This document shows positions 7,574-15,795 of a stretch of DNA of 17,260 bases, one piece after another (the stretch's first letter is position 1; every line of letters starts with the position of its first letter). The notes beneath the pieces were generated by a model. It was not told the origin of the DNA, made no database searches, and worked only from the letters and a program-made list of their open reading frames with translations. The position numbers and the translations under genes are program-made. Source of the stretch: CAZRUA01 sp964603125 (lineage in GTDB: Bacteria > Bacteroidota > Bacteroidia > B-17B0 > Aurantibacillaceae); NCBI GenBank assembly GCA_964603125.1, contig CAZRUA010000077.1:1-17260 (forward strand), in the 5' to 3' direction.

Positions 7574-9298
7574 ATGCAAACTACAAGTCAATTTAAAAAA
7601 GTTAGAGTTCGTAAATATTTACCATTAGATTTTAAGGTAGGTACTTGGGACGATTTAAAATCGTTTTACAACGAATTAAGCCAACGTAGCATAAATTCTA
7701 AAAACGAATTACAACAATGGATTTATGATTTAAGTGAATTAGAAGCAATTGTGAGCGAAGACATGGCATGGCGCTATATTAAAATGACTTGCAACACTGC
7801 TGACGAAAAATTAGTAAGCGATTACACTTATTTTGTTTCAGAAATTGAACCAAATATAGCACCTTATTCAAATGAGCTTAACAAAAAGCTAATTGCAAGT
7901 GAGTTTTGTAATGATTTAGATAAAGAGCAATATTTTATTTTTTTACGTTCAGTTAAAAAAAGCTTAGAGCTATTTAGAGAAGAAAACATTCCTTTGTTCA
8001 CTGAAATTAGCAACGAAAGTCAAAAGTACGGTGCCATATCAGGAGCTCAAACCATTGAGTTTGAAGGCAAACATATAACCATGCAAATGGCCGCTGTTCA
8101 TTTAAAAAGTCAGGACAGAGATTTGCGCGAAAAAATTTATCACGCACTAAACGCACGCCGCGCTCAAGATGAAACTACTTTAAATAATTTATTTAACAAA
8201 TTAATTGAACTAAGAAACAAAGTAGCGTCAAATGCTGGGTTTGGAAATTTTAGAGATTACATGTTTCAATCATTAGGACGTTTTGATTATGTAAAAGAAG
8301 ATTGCTTTTCGTTTCATGATTCAATACAACAATTCATTGTACCATTATACAAAGCAAAGGAAGAAGAGCGCAAAAATAAATTAAACTATCCTTCCTATCG
8401 TCCATGGGACAGAGATGTTGATATTGAAGGTAAACAGCCACTAAAACCATTTGCTAATGGAGCTGAATTAACTGAAAAAACAATTGAGTGTTTTAATACA
8501 ATTAATCCTTTTTTTGGCGAGTGCATTGGAATTATGCGTGATTTAAAACATTTAGATTTAGAGTCTCGTGTTGGAAAAGCCCCAGGAGGATATAATTACC
8601 CACTATACGAAACTGGAGTTCCATTTATTTTTATGAACTCTGTAGGTACACATCGCGATTTAGTAACTATGGTTCACGAAGGTGGTCATGCAATACATTC
8701 GTTTTTAACCAATCATTATCCTGTTGTTGAGTTTCAAAGTACTCCAAGCGAAGTAGCAGAATTAGCGAGTATGAGCATGGAACTTATCTCGATGGAACAT
8801 TGGGATGTGTTTTTTAAGAACGAAGATGATTTTAAACGTGCAAAACGCGAACAACTAGAAAAAATAATTTCATCCTTACCTTGGATTGCTTCAATTGACA
8901 AATTCCAACATTGGATTTACGAAAACCCAACACATACAGTTGAGGAACGTTACAGTAAATGGTTAGAAATTTCGAAAGCCTTTGGCCCTGGGGTAGTTGA
9001 CTACAGTGGTTTAGAAGACAATGTAAAACGTTCTTGGCAAGTACAATTGCATTTGTTTGAAGTTCCTTTTTATTATATCGAATATGGTTTCGCTCAGCTA
9101 GGAGCTATTGCAATGTGGAGAAATTACAAAAAGAATCCTGATCAAGCTTTGCAAAATTATATTGCTGCATTAAAATTAGGCTACACTAAATCAATTCCGG
9201 AAATTTATAAAACAGCTGGAATTAAGTTTGATTTCTCAAGTAATTATATTGCTGAATTAGCAAACTTCTTAAAAGAAGAATTAGCAGTATTAGGCTAA
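7574..9298 (+). CDS. M3 family oligoendopeptidase (zinc metallopeptidase, PepF-like)
   Basis: 574-residue cytoplasmic metallopeptidase expected to cleave short peptides. The HEXXH zinc motif is present as VHEGGHAIHS (first His at residue 368), and the third zinc ligand is expected from the downstream Glu in TPSEVAELASMSME. Other family features are the N-terminal RKYLPLDFKVGTWDDLKSFY, the GYNYPLYETGVPFIFMN segment before the active site, and an aromatic-rich C-terminal helical region with PFYYIEYGFAQLGA. No signal peptide is seen, and the length of about 570 fits the Bacteroidota members. Start choice: a TTG at 7553 in the same frame would lie inside the upstream terminator stem and add seven residues, so the ATG at 7574 is preferred. 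No promoter is visible in the short gap. The gene ends at the shared bidirectional terminator. Confidence 0.93.
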   Translation: MQTTSQFKKVRVRKYLPLDFKVGTWDDLKSFYNELSQRSINSKNELQQWIYDLSELEAIVSEDMAWRYIKMTCNTADEKLVSDYTYFVSEIEPNIAPYSNELNKKLIASEFCNDLDKEQYFIFLRSVKKSLELFREENIPLFTEISNESQKYGAISGAQTIEFEGKHITMQMAAVHLKSQDRDLREKIYHALNARRAQDETTLNNLFNKLIELRNKVASNAGFGNFRDYMFQSLGRFDYVKEDCFSFHDSIQQFIVPLYKAKEEERKNKLNYPSYRPWDRDVDIEGKQPLKPFANGAELTEKTIECFNTINPFFGECIGIMRDLKHLDLESRVGKAPGGYNYPLYETGVPFIFMNSVGTHRDLVTMVHEGGHAIHSFLTNHYPVVEFQSTPSEVAELASMSMELISMEHWDVFFKNEDDFKRAKREQLEKIISSLPWIASIDKFQHWIYENPTHTVEERYSKWLEISKAFGPGVVDYSGLEDNVKRSWQVQLHLFEVPFYYIEYGFAQLGAIAMWRNYKKNPDQALQNYIAALKLGYTKSIPEIYKTAGIKFDFSSNYIAELANFLKEELAVLG

Positions 9299-9310
9299 AA
9301 TAAACTCAAC

Positions 9311-9345
9311 AAAAAGGGCGTTATCCATTAGATAACGCCCTTTTT
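9311..9345. terminator. Bidirectional Rho-independent terminator between convergent genes
   Basis: A perfect 15-bp inverted repeat: AAAAAGGGCGTTATC at 9311-9325 and its complement at 9331-9345, with a CATTA loop. The A run on one side and the T run on the other give a U-tract on either strand. It ends the M3 peptidase message from the left and the LamG protein message from the right (that gene stops at 9368). Confidence 0.93.
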
Positions 9346-9367
9346 CATGTTTAAATTTTTAGATCAT

Positions 9368-12300
9368 CTATAACTTTATCAATTTCACAACCGATTGTGA
9401 TTTCCCATCGCTAATGTTTACATAATAAACACCCGAAGCATTGTTTTGAATATTCAGATGATGTCTACCGGTATTTAAATTCTCGGAAATGATAATTTCT
9501 CCTAGAGTATTTGTCACAGTAATATTTGCAAATGAATTCAATTCAATTACAAACGAACCATTTGTAGGGTTTGGATATACTTTGATAGAGTTACTCATTA
9601 AATCAACATTATCAATACCTGTACATGCACTAACATTTTGAAATACAGTTGCTGAATTCGCACATCCATTAGTATCAATTCCGGTAACAGTATAAGTTGT
9701 TGCAATAATTGGCGAAACAGCAACTGTTGAAGTTGTATCGGCCGTGTTCCAAACATAACTATTCGCACCTGATACAGACAAGGTAGCTGTTTGTCCAACA
9801 CATAAAATAGGTGTGTCTGAATTAACAACTAATGTTGGTGCTGTATTTACATTTACAACTAAAGTGCTTGTATTTTGTAATCCAGTTGCAAAGTTATAAG
9901 CAGTAAGCGTTACATGGTAAGTTCCTATTAAAAACTGATGTGACGGATTAGAAATTGTTGATACTGGGCTTCCATCATCAAAATTCCAAACTAATGAATC
10001 TGCATTAGTACTAGTATTAACAAAATTAACAAGTAATGAGTCGCAACCATTTGCACTGTTTGTTGTAAAAGTAGCTTTAGGTTCAGTTATATTCCAATTT
10101 ACAATTTTAGTAAGATCATTAATTCCTTCAAAAGCATTATCAATAATCATGTTTTTACTATCATCAAAATAACTCACAAAGTCTTTAGCAGCAATAACTG
10201 TTGAATCAACACGGTTAAATTGCACAACATAAGCAAAAGAGTGAGCAGGGATAATAACATTTAAAGAATCTTCATAGTTTCCATTTCCCGCTTCAGGTCT
10301 ATCGTTATAAAAACCAGGATGAGATTTTAAAACCCCACTACCACATCGAACCCAAGTATTTACAGGATCACCCATTGGAGAAAAGCTTGAACTTCCATCA
10401 CTTGTTATCATCCAACGATCAGTATCATCAAGTAATCCAGTTCCGATACTATTTGTGTCAAGCTGGGTATTACTATCTGAACCCAAATTGCTAGCAATAG
10501 CAACACGAACATTAATATCATTTGCTGTTGGATTTTCCAATTTAACATTTAATCTAACCATTGGTTTATCCTCATAGAAATGTAATTCTTTGGTAACATT
10601 CAAACTATTAATTACTTGCGGAACTGGTGTGTAAATAGTATTCATTGTTGTATCCAATAAAATTAAATTATCTAGTCCATTACTAAATGCAATGTCGTTA
10701 ATAGACACCTCAAAAATCCCATCGTAAGCATCGCCTTGCCCTGTTGATAAAATTGTTGCATCATCCATAGCGTCACCCGTAACACCATTAGAAGGATCAT
10801 AATATGAGTTTCCATAATTATAGGCCATTGGGTCGCAGTATTGAACATTGGAAATTGCGTAACATGAACCATTAGGATAAGGAATACTATTAGGAGGTAA
10901 GTTTAAAATGTGCACCACAATTTTATTACTCATAGTATCTTGTATAACGCAAGCATCATTAGAGTTTATTAAACAACTAATCGTATCGTAATCGTTTAAA
11001 CTAGCTGATGAAAAATAATTACTATTTACTCCCACTGGCGTATCATTTACATACCATTGGTAACTAGGGCTATTCCCAGGATTTAAATCCGTATCAACAT
11101 AAAAATCCATTTGTTGTCCACTAAACCATGAAGTCCCTTGGTTACTAGCAATGTATGTTGACGCAGTTAAACTAGCAATATTTACTGGTAATGAAATAGC
11201 ATTACTTAATGAGCTTAAATTTTGTGCACACGTTATACTTGATGTAAGCATACAAGTAACAGTGTCATTAACAACTAAAGTTGAATCAGAATAGTTCATG
11301 CTATTTAATCCCACAGGTAAGCCATTTTTATACCATTGAAAAGAAGGCGAACCTCCTCCTGAGTAAGCTGTTGCAGTGAAAGTAACCAATTGGCCTGCAC
11401 ATATTGCAGAAGCATCGGCATAAATTGAAACGCCTGTTAATGGATTTAACTTATTAACTCCACTCACCCAATTTGATTTATCAAAACTAACAGCACTTAA
11501 AGCAAAATTATTTAGTGTTGCGTGATAGTTATTTCCTGAAGCATCAAAAAGAGTTGTTGCGGTAAAGTTATCTGCGTAAGCATTACCCAAGTTAAAAGTA
11601 TAAGAGGCCTTTAAATTAGGATCTGAATTTATAGAACAATTCATGTAATCTTTTATTTGAGATTGGCTGCGGCCAGTATTCCAAAATCTGAATTCATCCA
11701 AAGTTCCTTCGAAATAGTCAAATGAACCTGTTCCACCCATTGTTGTATTACCTGATGAAGCTGGTATTGAGGTATCACTAAATGATGTTTTCAAATCGCC
11801 ATTTAAATATAAATACCAGCCCGAACCAACTTTAGTAAAGGCTACATGAGACCAAATAAAAGGATCGATGTATACGTTTGTATTCAAAAACGAACCACCA
11901 CCAAAAGAAAGATAAATATAATTATTATAAAAATATAGTCCGAATCCATTACTGAACGGATTACCATTAAAAAATAATTGTTGCGGATTAGGATTACCCA
12001 AAGTATTCCGTGGCAAAACCCATCCTTCCACACAAACATCTCCTGTGCCATTTAAAACAACCTGACCAACATTCACAAAATCATCTACTCCATCAAAACT
12101 TAAAGCATTCTGCGGCTCCAGACTCAAAACAATTGTATTGCTGCTTGCATTTGAACTAGGGTTGCAAGGAATGTTTGACACTATAGAACAAGATATAGTA
12201 TCGTTAGTTGTTATAGAGTTAGCCGTATAAATCTGCGACGTTTCACCTGGGACTATAGCTCCATTTCGAAACCACTGATAAGTAACTGAATTACCAGCAT

Positions 12301-13066
12301 TTTGGGGAGTTGCAGTATAAGTTATAGGAGAACCATTGAACATTAAATATGGTCTACTCGATTGGATGCTTACTGATGTGATTGGCAGTAAATGTTCATT
12401 TAAATAATTGGAAACAGTTCCAGTTAAAGCAAAATTACTTAAAGTGGCATTATTACCATTTCCTGATTCATCTGTTACAGTAGTTAAAGCTACATTGTTC
12501 CCATTAGGCACTGCATTACTAAAAGTATAATTAACCACTAATCCAGGTTGTGTTGCACTGATTGAGCAATACATAGTTTGTTGTATATCCGCTTGAGTTC
12601 TGGCAACATTCCAAATACGAACTTCATCCAAACTACCTTGCAATAAATTAGCACCTTGATATACACCTAAAAAAATATTTTCAGTTGTATAACCGTTTGA
12701 AAGATCGTCTTGTGCAACTTGCTCACCGTTTTTATATAATGTAAGAGTTGTTGTTGCCTCATCATAAGTTACAGCCACATGTGTCCAAGTATTAAACGGA
12801 AAAGGATCTGGATCACTAATTATTGTAGGAAAATTACCTGCATTAAGATGGCCACCAGGAATCCAAAATGCAGCCCCATCTGAACTAATTAAATTATTAT
12901 TTAAACCCGGATTAGTTGCATAAACCCAAGTTTCTTTAGTATAACTTGTTAAATTTATTGACCCTAAACTAGCATAGTCGTTAATACCATCAAAATTAAG
13001 GGATTGTGCATTTGATAATGCAAAGGCCGTTATTGACAAAACAACCGAAAGTAAAAGTTTCTTCAT
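9368..13066 (-). CDS. T9SS cargo: LamG/Ig/PKD multidomain surface protein with type A sorting domain
   Basis: 1232-residue exported protein. Seen: a signal peptide (1-20, ending ALSNAQ); a first LamG/concanavalin-like domain at about 21-175 (LNFDGINDYASLG, WTHVAVTYD, LDEVRIWNVARTQADI); an Ig-like domain (about 230-315); a second LamG at about 319-480 (LSFDGVDDFVNVG, LDEFRFWNTGRSQSQI); two further Ig-like domains (about 545-715); a region of roughly 270 residues (about 724-993) that I cannot assign; a PKD domain at about 994-1072 (VWNFDDGSP); an Ig-like module; and a C-terminal type A T9SS sorting domain from about 1158 (KVYPNPTNGSFVIEL, SGVYYVNI, KLIKL). Such proteins are exported by the T9SS and then attached to the surface or released. 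LamG and Ig modules suggest binding to glycans or surfaces; the ligand is unknown. It follows a TPR-kinase/LytTR pair on the same strand. Confidence 0.93.
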   Translation of the reverse strand: MKKLLLSVVLSITAFALSNAQSLNFDGINDYASLGSINLTSYTKETWVYATNPGLNNNLISSDGAAFWIPGGHLNAGNFPTIISDPDPFPFNTWTHVAVTYDEATTTLTLYKNGEQVAQDDLSNGYTTENIFLGVYQGANLLQGSLDEVRIWNVARTQADIQQTMYCSISATQPGLVVNYTFSNAVPNGNNVALTTVTDESGNGNNATLSNFALTGTVSNYLNEHLLPITSVSIQSSRPYLMFNGSPITYTATPQNAGNSVTYQWFRNGAIVPGETSQIYTANSITTNDTISCSIVSNIPCNPSSNASSNTIVLSLEPQNALSFDGVDDFVNVGQVVLNGTGDVCVEGWVLPRNTLGNPNPQQLFFNGNPFSNGFGLYFYNNYIYLSFGGGSFLNTNVYIDPFIWSHVAFTKVGSGWYLYLNGDLKTSFSDTSIPASSGNTTMGGTGSFDYFEGTLDEFRFWNTGRSQSQIKDYMNCSINSDPNLKASYTFNLGNAYADNFTATTLFDASGNNYHATLNNFALSAVSFDKSNWVSGVNKLNPLTGVSIYADASAICAGQLVTFTATAYSGGGSPSFQWYKNGLPVGLNSMNYSDSTLVVNDTVTCMLTSSITCAQNLSSLSNAISLPVNIASLTASTYIASNQGTSWFSGQQMDFYVDTDLNPGNSPSYQWYVNDTPVGVNSNYFSSASLNDYDTISCLINSNDACVIQDTMSNKIVVHILNLPPNSIPYPNGSCYAISNVQYCDPMAYNYGNSYYDPSNGVTGDAMDDATILSTGQGDAYDGIFEVSINDIAFSNGLDNLILLDTTMNTIYTPVPQVINSLNVTKELHFYEDKPMVRLNVKLENPTANDINVRVAIASNLGSDSNTQLDTNSIGTGLLDDTDRWMITSDGSSSFSPMGDPVNTWVRCGSGVLKSHPGFYNDRPEAGNGNYEDSLNVIIPAHSFAYVVQFNRVDSTVIAAKDFVSYFDDSKNMIIDNAFEGINDLTKIVNWNITEPKATFTTNSANGCDSLLVNFVNTSTNADSLVWNFDDGSPVSTISNPSHQFLIGTYHVTLTAYNFATGLQNTSTLVVNVNTAPTLVVNSDTPILCVGQTATLSVSGANSYVWNTADTTSTVAVSPIIATTYTVTGIDTNGCANSATVFQNVSACTGIDNVDLMSNSIKVYPNPTNGSFVIELNSFANITVTNTLGEIIISENLNTGRHHLNIQNNASGVYYVNISDGKSQSVVKLIKL

Positions 13067-13087
13067 ATTCTATATATTGATAAAGCT

Positions 13088-13095
13088 CAAAATTA
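13088..13095 (-). promoter_or_regulatory. Candidate -7 box for the LamG surface-protein gene
   Basis: On the minus strand 13095-13088 reads TAATTTTG, an exact TAnnTTTG match. Transcription would start near 13081, leaving a leader of about 15 nt to the ATG at 13066. No TTG occurs at the expected -33 distance (about 13112-13122), which would fit an activator-dependent promoter. A second exact -7 match (TATTTTTG, 13154-13147) overlaps the direct repeats and is a weaker alternative. Confidence 0.5.
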
Positions 13096-13138
13096 AGAAA
13101 TGTAAAACCTAGACTTTAGAGCTGACAGAAAAAAGAGG

Positions 13139-13180
13139 ACAAACAGCAAAAATATGTATACAAACAGCAAAAGTCTGTAT
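13139..13180. repeat. Two tandem 21-bp direct repeats, putative LytTR-regulator binding site
   Basis: Units 13139-13159 and 13160-13180 are identical at 19 of 21 positions. The first 13 bases (ACAAACAGCAAAA) are exact in both, and both end in TGTAT. Read on the minus strand, each contains GCTGTTTGT, which agrees with the GTTN[AG][TC] half of the published LytTR consensus but less well with its first three positions. LytTR regulators such as AgrA bind two 9-bp direct repeats spaced 12 bp apart, which is a 21-bp period as here. The repeats lie about 58-99 bp upstream of the predicted LamG-gene transcription start and just behind the LytTR gene. The repeat itself is certain; regulator binding is inferred. 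Confidence 0.7.
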
Positions 13181-13204
13181 TCAATCTCATAATACTATGA
13201 ATAA

Positions 13205-13912
13205 CTATTTTAAATTCAAACTAGCTGCAAGCGACGACTGATAAGCTCTTCCAATTGGCAATTCTGTTTTATCAATAATCAAAAAATTAGAATTAATTTG
13301 GCTAACATGATTTTTATTTACCACATAAGATTTATGTATACGAATAAAAACATTTTGCGGTAGGCTATCGTGAATCTCTTGCAAAGATTGCCGTATAACT
13401 TTTCGGCTTTTATCATTTAAATAAATAGTTGAGTAGTTTTTATCCGATTCAATCCACAAAATACTTGTTGGTAGTAATTTTACAATAGCTCTTCCTTCTT
13501 TTACAAGTATTTCATTATTTGTAGTTGAATGTGTTGTCTCCGAACTGTAAAGTGCTAACTCTATTGAAACAATAATATCTTCCTTCTTAAATGGCTTAAC
13601 AATATAGCCACTAGGTTTGGTTAACTTGGCCTTTTCTACTATTGATTTATCAGCGTGCGAAGTGATATAAATAAAAGGAATTTTGTATTTGTTAGTTAAC
13701 ATTTCACCTAAATCAATTCCTGTTTTATCATCAATTAAAACAATATCACTCAACACTAAATCTATTGAATTATTATTTATACACTCTATCGCCTCATCAA
13801 CCGATGTTACAATAGAGATATTCTGGCAACCCTCTTGTTTGAGGTAGTCAGATATAGTTTCTGCTATTAGAAGTTCGTCCTCTACAATTAAAAAATGTGA
13901 TTTTGAAATCAT
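13205..13912 (-). CDS. LytTR-family two-component response regulator
   Basis: 235-residue cytoplasmic DNA-binding regulator. The receiver domain spans about residues 5-122, with the acidic pair E11/D12, the phospho-acceptor D56 in LVLSDIVL, T84 in FIYITS and K106 in YIVKPF, so all catalytic positions are present. The C-terminal LytTR DNA-binding domain spans about 133-235, with ILVKEGRAIVKL, ILWIESDKNYSTIYL and the family motif FIRIHKSYVVNKNHV. It lies 9 nt downstream of the histidine kinase gene on the same strand and is surely its partner. The LamG surface-protein gene follows after 138 bp that contain tandem 21-bp direct repeats, making that gene the most likely target. Start at 13912 is fixed by the beginning of the receiver domain; a 16-bp palindrome precedes it. 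Confidence 0.95.
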   Translation of the reverse strand: MISKSHFLIVEDELLIAETISDYLKQEGCQNISIVTSVDEAIECINNNSIDLVLSDIVLIDDKTGIDLGEMLTNKYKIPFIYITSHADKSIVEKAKLTKPSGYIVKPFKKEDIIVSIELALYSSETTHSTTNNEILVKEGRAIVKLLPTSILWIESDKNYSTIYLNDKSRKVIRQSLQEIHDSLPQNVFIRIHKSYVVNKNHVSQINSNFLIIDKTELPIGRAYQSSLAASLNLK

Positions 13913-13928
13913 AAACTAAATTTAGTTT
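13913..13928. repeat. 16-bp perfect palindrome at the kinase/regulator junction
   Basis: AAACTAAATTTAGTTT equals its own reverse complement. It spans the kinase stop codon (13924-13922) and the whole 9-nt gap, and ends directly before the regulator ATG (13912-13910). In RNA it could fold into a short AT-rich hairpin over the regulator's initiation site. No Shine-Dalgarno-like motif is visible in the gap. A role in translational coupling is possible but unproven, and AT-rich palindromes of this size can occur by chance. Confidence 0.55.
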
Positions 13929-15682
13929 GACGTAGCTTTAAAATTAATACTAATATTTGCACCATTATTGTTTTTTGAATTAACAGTGCCTCTTAATTGC
14001 CTAGTTAATATACTTACCAATTTTAAACCTAAGCTTTCTTGTCGTTTTTGAGATTCTTCGGGAATGCCGTTTCCATTATCAGACACAGTTACTACACATT
14101 CTGAATTTTCATGATTTAGCTTTAAAATAACTTTAATCAGTCCTTCATTCTTTCCAATAAAAGCATATTTAATACAATTAGTAACTAGCTCATTAACTAT
14201 TAATGCCACAGGAACTGCTTGTTTAGAAGAAAAAACTACATCATCAATATGTTCTTCTATTTCAATTTTTTGTTGCATTGAACTTAATACGCTTCGGTGA
14301 TATATTAAGATTTTATTTATATACTCATTCATATTAATTCGCAAAGTTGTATTTTTCTCATAAAGTAACTCATGCAGAATAGATAATGATTGTATCCTAT
14401 TTTGGCTTTGTAATAAGTATTCCGAAAGCTTATCGTTATTTACATTATTTGCTTGCAAAGTTAGTAAGCTCGAAATGATTTGTAAATTATTATTAATTCG
14501 ATGATGAATTTCGCGAAGCAATAAATCTTTGCGTTGATCTTCTGCCTCCAAAAAACTTGCAAGTTTTTTCTTATTATCATAAGCCCTTTTAAAAAAAATA
14601 ACTCCCATTAAGGCTAATACTATCATAATGATAAAGAAAATACGCCATTGCTTTTGCAACTTGTTCTCTGCTTCTAATTGATATACAACTTTATCATTTT
14701 CGAATTTTAATGCGGCTTGCTTCTTTTCAAACTCATAATTCATTTCCAATTCAACAGTTTTTTTCGTATCCTCCTCATTATACATACTATCTCTAAACTG
14801 TATCTCCTGCTTATAATAAAAAAGGGCTAGATCATTTTTTCCAACAGTCGTATAAAATTCGCTTAATCCTGAGGCAATTTTCATTTTCACTTGTAAATCA
14901 TCATCCTTCTCGGAACACTTTAAGGCTTTTAAAAATAATTTCTCAGCCTCGTTAAATTGCTTAGCATATTCTTTTACTTTACCCTTTATCATATAGCAAC
15001 TTGACACTATATAAGGATATTCGTTTTTTTCAGCTAGTCTAATTGCTTTATCTGCCGATGAATCTGCTTCAACAAATTGCTTAAGGATGCAATGAAGTTC
15101 GCCCAAATTAGCTAACTCGTGTAGCATACCAATTTCATTTCCCATTTCTTCGTCAATTTTAAGAGCTTCTTCCAAGCATGATTTTGCTTTTTCGTACTTT
15201 CCAGTTTCACCATAAAGTAAAGCTAAATTGCAAAGGTTATCCGACTCAATTCTCTTATCTTTAATTTTACGACTTAAAACAAGAGCCTTGTTGTAATACA
15301 TTTGCGCCTTATCATAATCTTTTTGCAAATAGTATACCGAAGCAATACCACTGTATTGAACTAGAACCCTAAATTCATTCTTTGCCTTTTCATAAATCGC
15401 CAAAGCTTTCAAAAAATTATCGAGCGCTAAAGGATAATTTCCCTTTATTTTGTAAATAACCCCAAAAGAGCTCAACGCATGAGCAATACCTGGATCGTAA
15501 TTTATTTTTTTTGAAATAGCCAAAGCCTTAGTTTCATAAAACCAAATTGAATCAATTTGATCATTTTCTTGAAACGGTCTTAACTTTGATTGTATAGCCA
15601 ATACTGCATTAGAATCGGCCTGAGCACATAAATAGTTACTAAAAGAAAGAATGAATAGTAAAATGGGTAACCTAAAAATCAT
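13922..15682 (-). CDS. TPR-containing sensor histidine kinase (HisKA_2 type)
   Basis: 586-residue membrane sensor kinase. Seen: a signal peptide or N-terminal membrane anchor (1-21, ending NYLCAQ); an array of tetratricopeptide repeats from about 55 to 290 (for example YPLALDNFLKALAIYEKA, YDKAQMYYNKALVLSRKI, YEKAKSCLEEALKIDEEMG); a charged coiled-coil-like stretch at about 295-345; one transmembrane helix at about 346-364 (RIFFIIMIVLALMGVIFF); a HisKA_2 dimerisation domain with REIHHRINNNLQIISSLL, where H394 is the likely phospho-acceptor; and a HATPase_c domain with N-box NELVTNCIKYAF near 496, VSDNGNGIP near 533 and GLKLVSIL. The TPR part is predicted to be periplasmic and the kinase core cytoplasmic. 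The signal it senses is unknown. It is co-transcribed with the LytTR regulator 9 nt downstream. Confidence 0.94.
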   Translation of the reverse strand: MIFRLPILLFILSFSNYLCAQADSNAVLAIQSKLRPFQENDQIDSIWFYETKALAISKKINYDPGIAHALSSFGVIYKIKGNYPLALDNFLKALAIYEKAKNEFRVLVQYSGIASVYYLQKDYDKAQMYYNKALVLSRKIKDKRIESDNLCNLALLYGETGKYEKAKSCLEEALKIDEEMGNEIGMLHELANLGELHCILKQFVEADSSADKAIRLAEKNEYPYIVSSCYMIKGKVKEYAKQFNEAEKLFLKALKCSEKDDDLQVKMKIASGLSEFYTTVGKNDLALFYYKQEIQFRDSMYNEEDTKKTVELEMNYEFEKKQAALKFENDKVVYQLEAENKLQKQWRIFFIIMIVLALMGVIFFKRAYDNKKKLASFLEAEDQRKDLLLREIHHRINNNLQIISSLLTLQANNVNNDKLSEYLLQSQNRIQSLSILHELLYEKNTTLRINMNEYINKILIYHRSVLSSMQQKIEIEEHIDDVVFSSKQAVPVALIVNELVTNCIKYAFIGKNEGLIKVILKLNHENSECVVTVSDNGNGIPEESQKRQESLGLKLVSILTRQLRGTVNSKNNNGANISINFKATSN

Positions 15683-15701
15683 TTCAACAAAACTTATTGG
15701 C

Positions 15702-15709
15702 CAAATTTA
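15702..15709 (-). promoter_or_regulatory. Candidate -7 box for the kinase/regulator operon
   Basis: On the minus strand 15709-15702 reads TAAATTTG, an exact TAnnTTTG match. The start of transcription would fall near 15695, with a leader of about 12 nt before the ATG at 15682. No TTG at 17-23 nt spacing was found. The 113-bp gap 15683-15795 shows no convincing terminator for the upstream acetyltransferase gene. Confidence 0.45.
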
Positions 15710-15795
15710 TCAAATAGAAATCAAATATTTAAATAATATCGATAAAGCAAATGGTTTAATCCGTTGAATAAATTTTGAACCACTCAATCTTATAA

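Noticed and set aside
13121..13137. Possible third degenerate copy of the 21-bp repeat (GACAGAAAAAAGA)
   Set aside because: It is offset by 18 and not 21 bp and matches only in the ACAG plus A-run part, which is expected in AT-rich DNA.
13187..13200. TCATA/TATGA hairpin downstream of the regulator gene as terminator
   Set aside because: Five AT-rich pairs without a T-run on the minus strand; too weak.
15760..15768. TCCGTTGAA as a LytTR half-site upstream of the kinase operon (autoregulation)
   Set aside because: A single near-match with no second copy 21 bp away on either side.
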